Made by a program: the position numbers and the translations under genes. Shown here piece by piece: positions 1 to 10,825 of a stretch of DNA of 64,000 bases (position 1 is the stretch's first letter; each line of letters begins with the position of its first letter). The notes under the pieces were generated by a model. That model was not told the DNA's origin and made no database searches. It saw nothing but the letters and a program-made list of their open reading frames with translations. Source of the DNA: Nectonema munidae (lineage: Eukaryota > Nematomorpha > Nectonematoida > Nectonematidae); assembly GCA_030549495.1 (NCBI GenBank), contig JAUIRK010000949.1:1-64000 (forward strand), read 5' to 3'.

Positions 1-169
1 ATTCAATTCCTAAAATTCACACTTTTAGTTAATTAAAAAGTTGTTAAATATTTCTTTTCTTTTTACTTTGTAGAACAAAATGATTTCGAGTAAAATTTTA
101 TCATTGGGCTAAAAAAATATTTTGATACAGAAAAAAAAACTATTTTTTGATTTCTTGACATTTCTGCCC

Positions 170-966
170 AAAATTTTCCTGTTGAATGTGTTAGAAATTC
201 AAAATTCTCATAATTTGGGAAAAAAGAAAATACTAGAACATTAACTTCACTTGCTGCAAAAAATATAGATAAATTCGGGCAAAATTTTATTGTAGAAGTT
301 AATCAAAGTAAATTAGAGTAATAAGGATTTATAACAATGTCATTCTGAAGATTCTCGTTTACATGTATTTATTGAAGAAACACACTTTTCGTAAGCTTGG
401 ATTTATTTTTGAAATTTCAGAGCATTATATTTTCTAATTTTAGTAGAGAGCAAAGTGGAGTAGGGCTCCAGGCGAAACCACTATAAAAAAAGCGTGCCAA
501 GTGTAGTACCTCTTGGGTGGTATGGAAAACTACACAGAAATTGATTATTAAAAAATGGAAGACAAATCTTATGTCTGGATGTATTGGTTTGAGAACAAAT
601 TTTATATGTCTGGATATCATATTCATGTATCGAATAAGATTAAAAATAAAAGCCTTCAAAAGTTTTTGCAATAATATTTTCGGTTACAACAGTTACAAAT
701 TTCAAAATTCCATCCATATTGTTTCCAATATAATTTTTGTGTTAACTGATTTTCTTTCGATTTGGATTTATGAAAAAATACGGTCAAGAAGTATTATCAG
801 CACTACGAACATTAGTACTTCCATTGTAATTCATAACAACTACAATCATAAAATTTTCATTTTATTCTCTCTATTTTTAAAATATGTTTACTTATCTTTT
901 TTTTCACCCTCAAATATTCGTCTTTATGAATTTGACACAGGAATATTGAATTATTTAGCCATATGA
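170..966 (+). other. 5' half of macrosatellite unit: decayed coding traces and a 149-codon ORF
   Basis: A 149-codon open frame (517-966) is kept in units 1-4. In units 5-7 a 1-bp deletion merely changes its first residues. Its product is hydrophobic, rich in Ile, Phe and Asn, and unrecognised. More protein-like stretches lie in other frames just upstream: around 240-320 a phrase reading LTSLAAKNIDKFGQNFI, and around 345-395 HSEDSRLHVFIEETHF, followed by a compact GTAAGC...TTTCAG segment that resembles a 30-bp intron. I read this as the remains of an unidentified gene or transposase captured in the unit. Conservation of the 149-codon frame is expected from near-identity of the units, so it is not evidence of function. 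Equivalent copies lie near 4790-5588, 8925-9724, 13305-14104, 18885-19685 and 24710-25493. Confidence 0.3.
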
Positions 967-1036
967 CGCCAATCAAAATTTTTATTAATATAAATTGCTA
1001 ACATTTTAGTATTTTATCCTCCCATTCTCTTCTTTT

Positions 1037-1310
1037 TTAACCCTATTATTGACGGCCTATTTTCATTTCCTCAGTGACGGGGGAGGAGGCTATTTTAGCC
1101 CCCCTCGGTTTTTCTTGAATGATTGCAAATTTTTACAAAATTTTCGCGTGAACCTAAATGATTGATTGCGAATCTGATCGCGACATTTATTTTTTTATAA
1201 AAATCAATCAAACTTGCCAAAAATTGATTGATATTTGACAGCTCAACAAAAAAAGAAATTTTTTTGTTAAATGGGGGTATAAACGAACTGTCTTTCTCCT
1301 TCAAATAAAA
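1037..1310 (+). mobile_element. piggyBac-type TTAA-CCCTATTA repeat fragment in the unit
   Basis: A TTAA at 1037-1040 is followed by CCCTATTATTGACGG, a G-rich/C-rich imperfect hairpin and then a module reading roughly aaaatcaatcaaacttgcc ... gacagctca. The same terminus and module occur at 38144-38545, outside the array, and related termini at 39535 and, inverted, at 55164. This fits a dispersed non-autonomous family using TTAA targets. I could not find a matching opposite end, so the copy is probably truncated. It recurs in every full unit (for example from 5659 and 9795). Confidence 0.5.
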
Positions 1311-1530
1311 TGATGCGCATCAAAATATGCCTCTACAGAATCCTTGTTAGTATTTAATTAATTTCATTAAAAAATACCCTCATTGAATTCGGTATAAAAT
1401 CCCGTTTTTATTTCCATATCATCTTCAGTTATATTTTCTTTTTATGCAACTTTGTTTTGCCTACTTATACTTATATTTGTTCTGTGACAAAATAAATTAC
1501 ATATATAGCTACGTATAACTATTTATTTTT

Positions 1531-1767
1531 ATATGGTCTGGTGAGTTCGTTGTGGTGGGAGAGTTGTTGGTTTTAGCGTCCGTTATATATTTAAGGTTAA
1601 CGACCTGTGTTTTGTGCCCATCTTTATATGCGCACAATAATATTATTTTATTTTTTTATCTTATATTAGCTTTATATTTTATATGGTCTGATGAGTTCGT
1701 TGTGGTGGGAGAGTTGTTGGTTTTAGCGTCCGTTATATATTTAAGGTTAACGACCTGTGTTTTGTGC
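1531..1767 (+). repeat. 87-bp direct repeat pair with a 63-bp spacer
   Basis: The segment from atatggtctg to tttgtgc is present at 1531-1617 and again at 1681-1767. Units 2-5 keep both copies. Unit 6 keeps one (about 26077-26162) and has lost the other copy with the spacer, as expected for recombination between direct repeats. It lies about 300 bp before the repeat-protein gene. The 80-codon frame across it simply follows the duplication. Confidence 0.85.
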
Positions 1768-1939
1768 GCATATTTTTGCTTTTACGCTAACTAAATTTAC
1801 ACGTTATGGCAACATAGATTTAATTTTAACGCATCATACCAAATACATGCATTTGATTGGTTTAAGCCCTACTAATTTTTTTGTTTGAACATGCATAGCT
1901 TGGTGTGTCTTGAAATGTTTTCATTTACGCAATTTTCAT

Positions 1940-2066
1940 CAACAATCGTTACCACCTTTATTTGGAAGAAGGTAAATAATTTACAACAAATATTTTTACA
2001 CATATCATTTTAAAACAAACAATATATATTTATACAATAAAGTCTGTATTTAGCGCACTATACACA
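1940..2066 (+). promoter_or_regulatory. Presumed leader and promoter region of the repeat-protein gene
   Basis: Just upstream of the ATG is an A/T box (atatatatttatac). A GTAAAT at about 1971 and a TTTAG about 13 bases before the ATG could bound an 80-bp leader intron. Both readings come from short motifs in AT-rich DNA. All units share this stretch, so each gene copy would share its control sequence. Confidence 0.25.
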
Positions 2067-3681
2067 ATGGGGTCCACAAGTAAAGACACGCAATTTACAA
2101 GGTTTACCTTAGATAAAATTTCAAAAAAATATGTTCTACTAGAACAAGATGAAAACATAAACATGAACGAGATAGAAATTTTCATAGAAGCACTAGAAAA
2201 AAAAATATGAACTGGATATAGAACAAAAAGGTAATCCAATGAAAAGGAAGCTAAATGAAGAAGATAAAAGTGTGAAAAGGATTAATGTTGAAAATATGAA
2301 TAACAGAGAAGAAGTAGGAAACTCAAAATCAAGAAATATAGAAGAAAAGAAACCGCGTTATGTAAAAATTAAAAGTAAAGCAGAACTGAAACAAGAAGAA
2401 AACAAAAGCATAGCCCTTGATCATTTCAGTGAAGCAATAGAAAAAAAATATGGACTGGATATAGAACAAAAAGGTAATCCAATGAAAAGGAAGCGAAATG
2501 AAGAAGATAAAAGTGTGAAAAGGATTAATGTTGAAAATATGAATAACAGAGAAGAAGTAGGAAACTCAAAATCAAGAAATATAGAAGAAAAGAAACCGCG
2601 TTATGTAAAAATTAAAAGTAAAGCAGAACTGAAACAAGAAGAAAACATAAGCATAGCCCTTTATCATTTCAGTGAAGCACTAAAAAAAAAATATGAACTG
2701 GATATAGAACAAAAAGGTAACCCAATGAAAAGGAAGCGAAATGAAGAAGATAAAAGTGTGAAAAGGATTAATGTTGAAAATATGAATAACAGAGAAGAAG
2801 TAGGAAACTCAAAATCAAGAAATATAGAAGAAAAGAAACCGCGTTATGTAAAAATTAAAAGTAAAGCAGAACTGAAACAAGAAGAAAACATAAGCATAGC
2901 CCTTGATCATTTCAGTGAAGGACTAGAAAAAAAATATGGACTGGATATAGAACAAAAAGGTAACCCAATGAAAAGGAAGCGAAATGAAGAAGATAAAAGT
3001 GTGAAAAGGATTAATGTTGAAAATATGAATAACAGAGAAGAAGTAGGAAACTCAAAATCAAGAAATATAGAAGAAAAGAAACCGCGTTATGTAAAAATTA
3101 AAAGTAAAGCAGAACTGAAACAAGAAGAAAACATAAGCATAGCCCTTAATCATTTCAGTGAAGGACTAGAAAAAAAATATGGACTGGATATAGAACAAAA
3201 AGAAGGTAATCCCATGAAAAGGAAGCGAAATGAAGAAGATAAAAGTGTGAAAAGGATTAATGTTGAAAATTTGAATTACCATGAGGAAACAGGAAACTCA
3301 AAATCAAAAAATATAAATGAAGAAAAGAAAACGCGTTATGTAAAAATTAAAAATAAAGAAGAAACACTTAAATCGAAAGAAAACACAAATAGACGCTGGT
3401 TTAAAATTTTCGTTGACACACTAAAAAATATCTATGAGCAAGATATAGAACAAAATCCTGTGAAAAGAAGTCGAAATGAAGAAGATAAAAGTGTGAAAAG
3501 GATAAATTTTGAAAATTTCAATTTCCAAGAAGAAACAGAAAACTCAATAGCACGTTACGTAAAAATAAGAAGTAGAGCAGGAAATTGTGTACAACTGAAA
3601 AAATACGAAAACATAAACATAGCAGAGATAGACAATTACATTGCCGCAATAGAAAAAAAATATGAACTAGATATAGAATAA
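2067..3681 (+). pseudogene. Repeat-protein gene, unit 1 copy (frame-shifted in leader)
   Basis: Same gene as at 6690-7817, with four common-type 81-residue repeats, one variant repeat and the terminal partial repeat. The leader from the ATG at 2067 runs into an A-run one base longer than in sister copies (about 2199-2208), after which the original frame is lost. A 480-codon frame re-opens at 2239 with a Met at the first repeat. It could be a recent null allele, a start shifted to 2239, or a homopolymer sequencing error; the sequence cannot decide. The third and fourth repeats read ALDHFSEGL and ALNHFSEGL, matching the last repeats of units 2 and 3. Confidence 0.7.
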
Positions 3682-3758
3682 AAAAACGAAAACCTGAGAA
3701 AAATAGACGAACCCAGCATATAAAGGGTAAGGAAAAAATATTTTTGTATGCTTTAGAA

Positions 3759-4125
3759 ACTCGGAGTCCCATGAGGGCCAAATGAGTGAGTTTGTGTTTT
3801 CATGAGGGCCGCACTCCTACAATTATATTTAAAGTTGTTCAATAAAAATTATTGCAGAATATTTTACTTTTAACTTAGAAACATGTAATGGTTTGGTTAT
3901 ATTCAAAAATGCAAGTACAAAGTCATGTATAGTTAAACAAAATAATTTAATTAAAAAATTAGCAAGGATATAAATCTGTTCTTTATTTTAATATAAAAAA
4001 AGTTTATAAAGCAACATACATGGCCCACATGTATTTGAATGAACTACAAATGAAATCTGTGTGGGCCGCAAATCTGCTTGTAATGGGACGCATGCGGCCC
4101 GCGGGCCGCATGTTTGACATGGCTG
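3759..4125 (+). mobile_element. hAT-type non-autonomous element in unit 1
   Basis: Flanked by an exact 8-bp direct repeat, CTTTAGAA (3751-3758 and 4126-4133), the target-duplication length of hAT elements. The right end, read inward, is CAGCCATGTCAAACATGCGG, typical of hAT termini. The left end (ACTCGGAGTCCCATGAGGGCC region) matches it only partly. A 22-bp perfect GC palindrome lies at 4091-4112, striking in DNA this AT-rich. No transposase is encoded. An AATAAA (3841-3846) inside could serve as a poly(A) signal for the gene upstream. Confidence 0.75.
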
Positions 4126-6689
4126 CTTTAGAATGTCTGTAATGTAACTAAGTTTGTGTTAGAGTACATTTTTAATTGTAAGCGATGGTGAGACCCAATA
4201 AGTTAAAACTCTGTACTTTATAGTATCCAATCTCGTTTAAAACTGAGTCAAATTTTAAGTCAAATTCTAAAAATTGAATCTGAAACATCTTAGGAAGTTT
4301 CTTTATTGTTTTTTAAGCGATACTTCATATTTCTGTCATGCTTTATATTATCTGGTTCATTTTCAATGTCTTCAATATTAAAAACAAATTGTAAAGCTTC
4401 TTAGGTTTCATGTCGTGACATTTTTTCATTTTTCTTTCTTCATTGTGCTTTTTGGAATTAGAATCAAAATAATAATTTTTAATTTACAAATCGTTAGGAT
4501 TATGTTCATTAGTTGAATAAAAAAAATTAGAGCTAACAGAAAAGTTTTCTCCTTTTTGGCAATTGTTCAACTTAGATTTACTTATTTTTCAACAGTTAAC
4601 ATTGATTTCATTTTTCTCAGTGGTATTCAATTCCTAAAATTCACACTTTTAGTTAATTAAAAAGTTGTTAAATATTTCTTTTCTTTTACTTTGTAGAACA
4701 AAATGATTTCGAGTAAAATTTTATCATTGGGCTAAAAAAATATTTTGATACAGAAAAAAAACTATTTTTTGATTTCTTGACATTTCTGCCCAAAATTTTC
4801 CTGTTGAATGTGTTAGAAATTCAAAATTCTCATAATTTGGGAAAAAAGAAAATACTAGAACATTAACTTCACTTGCTGCAAAAAATATAGATAAATTCGG
4901 GCAAAATTTTATTGTAGAAGTTAATCAAAGTAAATTAGAGTAATAAGGATTTATAACAATGTCATTCTGAAGATTCTCGTTTACATGTATTTATTGAAGA
5001 AACACACTTTTCGTAAGCTTGGATTTATTTTTGAAATTTCAGAGCATTATATTTTCTAATTTTAGTAGAGAGCAAAGTGGAGTAGGGCTCCAGGCGAAAC
5101 CACTATAAAAAAAGCGTGCCAAGTGTAGTACCTCTTGGGTGGTATGGAAAACTACACAGAAATTGATTATTAAAAAATGGAAGACAAATCTTATGTCTGG
5201 ATGTATTGGTTTGAGAACAAATTTTATATGTCTGGATATCATATTCATGTATCGAATAAGATTAAAAATAAAAGCCTTCAAAAGTTTTTGCAATAATATT
5301 TTCGGTTACAACAGTTACAAATTTCAAAATTCCATCCATATTGTTTCCAATATAATTTTTGTGTTAACTGATTTTCTTTCGATTTGGATTTATGAAAAAA
5401 TACGGTCAAGAAGTATTATCAGCACTACGAACATTAGTACTTCCATTGTAATTCATAACAACTACAATCATAAAATTTTCATTTTATTCTCTCTATTTTT
5501 AAAATATGTTTACTTATCTTTTTTTTCACCCTCAAATATTCGTCTTTATGAATTTGACACAGGAATATTGAATTATTTAGCCATATGACGCCAATCAAAA
5601 TTTTTATTAATATAAATTGCTAACATTTTAGTATTTTATCCTCCCATTCTCTTCTTTTTTAACCCTATTATTGACGGCCTATTTTCATTTCCTCAGTGAC
5701 GGGGGGAGGAGGCTATTTTAGCCCCCCTCGGTTTTTCTTGAATGATTGCAAATTTTTACAAAATTTTCGCGTGAACCTAAATGATTGATTGCGAATCTGA
5801 TCGCGACATTTATTTTTTTATAAAAATCAATCAAACTTGCCAAAAATTGATTGATATTTGACAGCTCAACAAAAAAAGAAATTTTTTTGTTAAATGGGGG
5901 TATAAACGAACTGTCTTTCTCCTTCAAATAAAATGATGCGCATCAAAATATGCCTCTACAGAATCCTTGTTAGTATTTAATTAATTTCATTAAAAAATAC
6001 CCTCATTGAATTCGGTATAAAATCCCGTTTTTATTTCCATATCATCTTCAGTTATATTTTCTTTTTATGCAACTTTGTTTTGCCTACTTATACTTATATT
6101 TGTTCTGTGACAAAATAAATTACATATATAGCTACGTATAACTATTTATTTTTATATGGTCTGGTGAGTTCGTTGTGGTGGGAGAGTTGTTGGTTTTAGC
6201 GTCCGTTATATATTTAAGGTTAACGACCTGTGTTTTGTGCCCATCTTTATATGCGCACAATAATATTATTTTATTTTTTTATCTTATATTAGCTTTATAT
6301 TTTATATGGTCTGATGAGTTCGTTGTGGTGGGAGAGTTGTTGGTTTTAGCGTCCGTTATATATTTAAGGTTAACGACCTGTGTTTTGTGCGCATATTTTT
6401 GCTTTTACGCTAACTAAATTTACACGTTATGGCAACATAGATTTAATTTTAACGCATCATACCAAATACATGCATTTGATTGGTTTAAGCCCTACTAATT
6501 TTTTTGTTTGAACATGCATAGCTTGGTGTGTCTTGAAATGTTTTCATTTACGCAATTTTCATCAACAATCGTTACCACCTTTATTTGGAAGAAGGTAAAT
6601 AATTTACAACAAATATTTTTACACATATCATTTTAAAACAAACAATATATATTTATACAATAAAGTCTGTATTTAGCGCACTATACACA

Positions 6690-7817
6690 ATGGGGTCCAC
6701 AAGTAAAGACACGCAATTTACAAGGTTTACCTTAGATAAAATTTCAAAAAAATATGTTCTACTAGAACAAGATGAAAACATAAACATGAACGAGATAGAA
6801 ATTTTCATAGAAGCACTAGAAAAAAAATATGAACTGGATATAGAACAAAAAGGTAATCCAATGAAAAGGAAGCTAAATGAAGAAGATAAAAGTGTGAAAA
6901 GGATTAATGTTGAAAATATGAATAACAGAGAAGAAGTAGGAAACTCAAAATCAAGAAATATAGAAGAAAAGAAACCGCGTTATGTAAAAATTAAAAGTAA
7001 AGCAGAACTGAAACAAGAAGAAAACATAAGCATAGCCCTTTATCATTTCAGTGAAGCACTAGAAAAAAAATATGGACTGGATATAGAACAAAAAGGTAAC
7101 CCAATGAAAAGGAAGCGAAATGAAGAAGATAAAAGTGTGAAAAGGATTAATGTTGAAAATATGAATAACAGAGAAGAAGTAGGAAACTCAAAATCAAGAA
7201 ATATAGAAGAAAAGAAACCGCGTTATGTAAAAATTAAAAGTAAAGCAGAACTGAAACAAGAAGAAAACATAAGCATAGCCCTTAATCATTTCAGTGAAGG
7301 ACTAGAAAAAAAATATGGACTGGATATAGAACAAAAAGAAGGTAATCCCATGAAAAGGAAGCGAAATGAAGAAGATAAAAGTGTGAAAAGGATTAATGTT
7401 GAAAATTTGAATTACCATGAGGAAACAGGAAACTCAAAATCAAAAAATATAAATGAAGAAAAGAAAACGCGTTATGTAAAAATTAAAAATAAAGAAGAAA
7501 CACTTAAATCGAAAGAAAACACAAATAGACGCTGGTTTAAAATTTTCGTTGACACACTAAAAAATATCTATGAGCAAGATATAGAACAAAATCCTGTGAA
7601 AAGAAGTCGAAATGAAGAAGATAAAAGTGTGAAAAGGATAAATTTTGAAAATTTCAATTTCCAAGAAGAAACAGAAAACTCAATAGCACGTTACGTAAAA
7701 ATAAGAAGTAGAGCAGGAAATTGTGTACAACTGAAAAAATACGAAAACATAAACATAGCAGAGATAGACAATTACATTGCCGCAATAGAAAAAAAATATG
7801 AACTAGATATAGAATAA
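6690..7817 (+). CDS. Charged 81-residue-repeat protein, unit 2 copy (375 aa)
   Basis: I do not recognise the family. The protein starts with a 57-residue leader (MGSTSKD...) whose second half resembles the end of a repeat. Two 81-residue repeats beginning MKRKRNEEDKSVKRIN follow, then one variant repeat (NYHEETGNSKSKN ... RRWFKIFVDTL) and a shorter terminal repeat ending KKYELDIE. Each repeat has a basic KRKR cluster that could act as a nuclear localisation signal, an acidic/Asn-rich middle, a conserved RYVKIKSKAELK strand-like phrase and a helix-like ALxHFSEALEKKYGLDIEQ segment. There is no signal peptide or membrane span, so a soluble and perhaps nuclear protein is likely. The start is chosen because every unit shares this ATG and the leader aligns with the repeats. 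An AATAAA overlaps the stop codon. The existence of the frame is clear; that it is expressed is inference. Confidence 0.75.
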   Translation: MGSTSKDTQFTRFTLDKISKKYVLLEQDENINMNEIEIFIEALEKKYELDIEQKGNPMKRKLNEEDKSVKRINVENMNNREEVGNSKSRNIEEKKPRYVKIKSKAELKQEENISIALYHFSEALEKKYGLDIEQKGNPMKRKRNEEDKSVKRINVENMNNREEVGNSKSRNIEEKKPRYVKIKSKAELKQEENISIALNHFSEGLEKKYGLDIEQKEGNPMKRKRNEEDKSVKRINVENLNYHEETGNSKSKNINEEKKTRYVKIKNKEETLKSKENTNRRWFKIFVDTLKNIYEQDIEQNPVKRSRNEEDKSVKRINFENFNFQEETENSIARYVKIRSRAGNCVQLKKYENINIAEIDNYIAAIEKKYELDIE

Positions 7818-7895
7818 AAAAAACGAAAACCTGAGAAAAATAGACGAACCCAGCATATAAAGGGTAAGGAAAAAATATTTTTGTATGCTTTAGAA

Positions 7896-8260
7896 ACTCG
7901 GAGTCCCATGAGGGCCAAATGAGTGAGTTTGTGTTTTCATGAGGGCCGCACTCCTACAATTATATTTAAAGTTGTTCAATAAAAATTATTGCAGAATATT
8001 TTACTTTTAACTTAGAAACATGTAATGGTTTGGTTATATTCAAAAATGCAAGTACAAAGTCATGTATAGTTAAACAAAATAATTTAATTAAAAAATTAGC
8101 AAGGATATAAATCTGTTCTTTATTTTAATATAAAAAAGTTTATAAAGCAACATACATGGCCCACATGTATTTGAATGAACTACAAATGAAATCTGTGTGG
8201 GCCGCAAATCTGCTTGTAATGGGACGCATGCGCCCGCGGGCCGCATGTTTGACATGGCTG
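7896..8260 (+). mobile_element. hAT-type non-autonomous element in unit 2
   Basis: Same insertion at the same site as in unit 1, with CTTTAGAA on both sides. One base is lost from the GC palindrome. Confidence 0.75.
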
Positions 8261-10825
8261 CTTTAGAATGTCTGTAATGTAACTAAGTTTGTGTTAGAGT
8301 ACATTTTTAATTGTAAGCGATGGTGAGACCCAATAAGTTAAAACTCTGTACTTTATAGTATCCAATCTCGTTTAAAACTGAGTCAAATTTTAAGTCAAAT
8401 TCTAAAAATTGAATCTGAAACATCTTAGGAAGTTTCTTTATTGTTTTTTAAGCGATACTTCATATTTCTGTCATGCTTTATATTATCTGGTTCATTTTCA
8501 ATGTCTTCAATATTAAAAACAAATTGTAAAGCTTCTTAGGTTTCATGTCGTGACATTTTTTCATTTTTCTTTCTTCATTGTGCTTTTTGGAATTAGAATC
8601 AAAATAATAATTTTTAATTTACAAATCGTTAGGATTATGTTCATTAGTTGAATAAAAAAAATTAGAGCTAACAGAAAAGTTTTCTCCTTTTTGGCAATTG
8701 TTCAACTTAGATTTACTTATTTTTCAACAGTTAACATTGATTTCATTTTTCTCAGTGGTATTCAATTCCTAAAATTCACACTTTTAGTTAATTAAAAAGT
8801 TGTTAAATATTTCTTTTCTTTTACTTTGTAGAACAAAATGATTTCGAGTAAAATTTTATCATTGGGCTAAAAAAATATTTTGATACAGAAAAAAAACTAT
8901 TTTTTGATTTCTTGACATTTCTGCCCAAAATTTTCCTGTTGAATGTGTTAGAAATTCAAAATTCTCATAATTTGGGAAAAAAAGAAAATACTAGAACATT
9001 AACTTCACTTGCTGCAAAAAATATAGATAAATTCGGGCAAAATTTTATTGTAGAAGTTAATCAAAGTAAATTAGAGTAATAAGGATTTATAACAATGTCA
9101 TTCTGAAGATTCTCGTTTACATGTATTTATTGAAGAAACACACTTTTCGTAAGCTTGGATTTATTTTTGAAATTTCAGAGCATTATATTTTCTAATTTTA
9201 GTAGAGAGCAAAGTGGAGTAGGGCTCCAGGCGAAACCACTATAAAAAAAGCGTGCCAAGTGTAGTACCTCTTGGGTGGTATGGAAAACTACACAGAAATT
9301 GATTATTAAAAAATGGAAGACAAATCTTATGTCTGGATGTATTGGTTTGAGAACAAATTTTATATGTCTGGATATCATATTCATGTATCGAATAAGATTA
9401 AAAATAAAAGCCTTCAAAAGTTTTTGCAATAATATTTTCGGTTACAACAGTTACAAATTTCAAAATTCCATCCATATTGTTTCCAATATAATTTTTGTGT
9501 TAACTGATTTTCTTTCGATTTGGATTTATGAAAAAATACGGTCAAGAAGTATTATCAGCACTACGAACATTAGTACTTCCATTGTAATTCATAACAACTA
9601 CAATCATAAAATTTTCATTTTATTCTCTCTATTTTTAAAATATGTTTACTTATCTTTTTTTTCACCCTCAAATATTCGTCTTTATGAATTTGACACAGGA
9701 ATATTGAATTATTTAGCCATATGACGCCAATCAAAATTTTTATTAATATAAATTGCTAACATTTTAGTTTTTTATCCTCCCATTCTCTTCTTTTTTAACC
9801 CTATTATTGACGGCCTATTTTCATTTGCTCAGTGACGGGGGGAGGAGGCTATTTTAGCCCCCCTCGGTTTTTCTTGAATGATTGCAAATTTTTACAAAAT
9901 TTTCGCGTGAACCTAAATGATTGATTGCGAATCTGATCGCGACATTTATTTTTTTATAAAAATCAATCAAACTTGCCAAAAATTGATTGATATTTGACAG
10001 CTCAACAAAAAAAGAAATTTTTTTGTTAAATGGGGGTATAAACGAACTGTCTTTCTCCTTCAAATAAAATGATGCGCATCAAAATATGCCTCTACAGAAT
10101 CCTTGTTAGTATTTAATTAATTTCATTAAAAAATACCCTCATTGAATTCGGTATAAAATCGCGTTTTTATTTCCATATCATCTTCAGTTATATTTTCTTT
10201 TTATGCAACTTTGTTTTGCCTACTTATACTTATATTTGTTCTGTGACAAAATAAATTACATATATAGCTACGTATAACTATTTATTTTTATATGGTCTGA
10301 TGAGTTCGTTGTGGTGGGAGAGTTGTTGGTTTTAGCGTCCGTTATATATTTAAGGTTAACGACCTGTGTTTTGTGCCCATCTTTATATGCGCACAATAAT
10401 ATTATTTTATTTTTTTATCTTATATTAGCTTTATATTTTATATGGTCTGATGAGTTCGTTGTGGTGGGAGAGTTGTTGGTTTTAGCGTCCGTTATATATT
10501 TAAGGTTAACGACCTGTGTTTTGTGCGCATATTTTTGCTTTTACGCTAACTAAATTTACACGTTATGGCAACATAGATTTAATTTTAACGCATCATACCA
10601 AATACATGCATTTGATTGGTTTAAGCCCTACTAATTTTTTTGTTTGAACATGCATAGCTTGGTGTGTCTTGAAATGTTTTCATTTACGCAATTTTCATCA
10701 ACAATCGTTACCACCTTTATTTGGAAGAAGGTAAATAATTTACAACAAATATTTTTACACATATCATTTTAAAACAAACAATATATATTTATACAATAAA
10801 GTCTGTATTTAGCGCACTATACACA

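Larger units (their letters stand above)
1..4624 (+). repeat. Macrosatellite unit 1
   Basis: Unit with four 81-residue repeats of the common type in its gene. It belongs to the left subfamily (units 1-3), marked by a single variant-type repeat near the gene's end and by RFTLDK in the protein leader. Its poly-A run in the leader has nine A where other units have eight, which breaks the gene's frame. Confidence 0.95.
4625..8759 (+). repeat. Macrosatellite unit 2
   Basis: Shortest unit (4135 bp), with only two common-type 81-residue repeats. It carries the shortest intact gene of the array. One G is missing in the GC palindrome of its hAT-type insertion (around 8229). Confidence 0.95.

Noticed and set aside
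417-671. 84-codon minus-strand frame, identical in four units
   Set aside because: It begins with a non-ATG codon and overlaps more protein-like text on the plus strand. Identity simply reflects unit identity.
1095-1304. 69-codon minus-strand frame repeated in every unit
   Set aside because: It lies over the TTAA-type repeat fragment and is repeated only because the unit is. No protein-like composition or start context.
1552-1794. 80-codon frame MVGELLVLASVIY...
   Set aside because: It is the translation of the 87-bp direct repeat and disappears in unit 6, which lost one copy.
2239-3681. 243-bp tandem repeats as a CRISPR-like array
   Set aside because: Repeats are contiguous coding DNA with no spacers, in a eukaryote.
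4134-4624. Second gene between the hAT insertion and the next unit
   Set aside because: No open frame of useful length in either strand in any unit.
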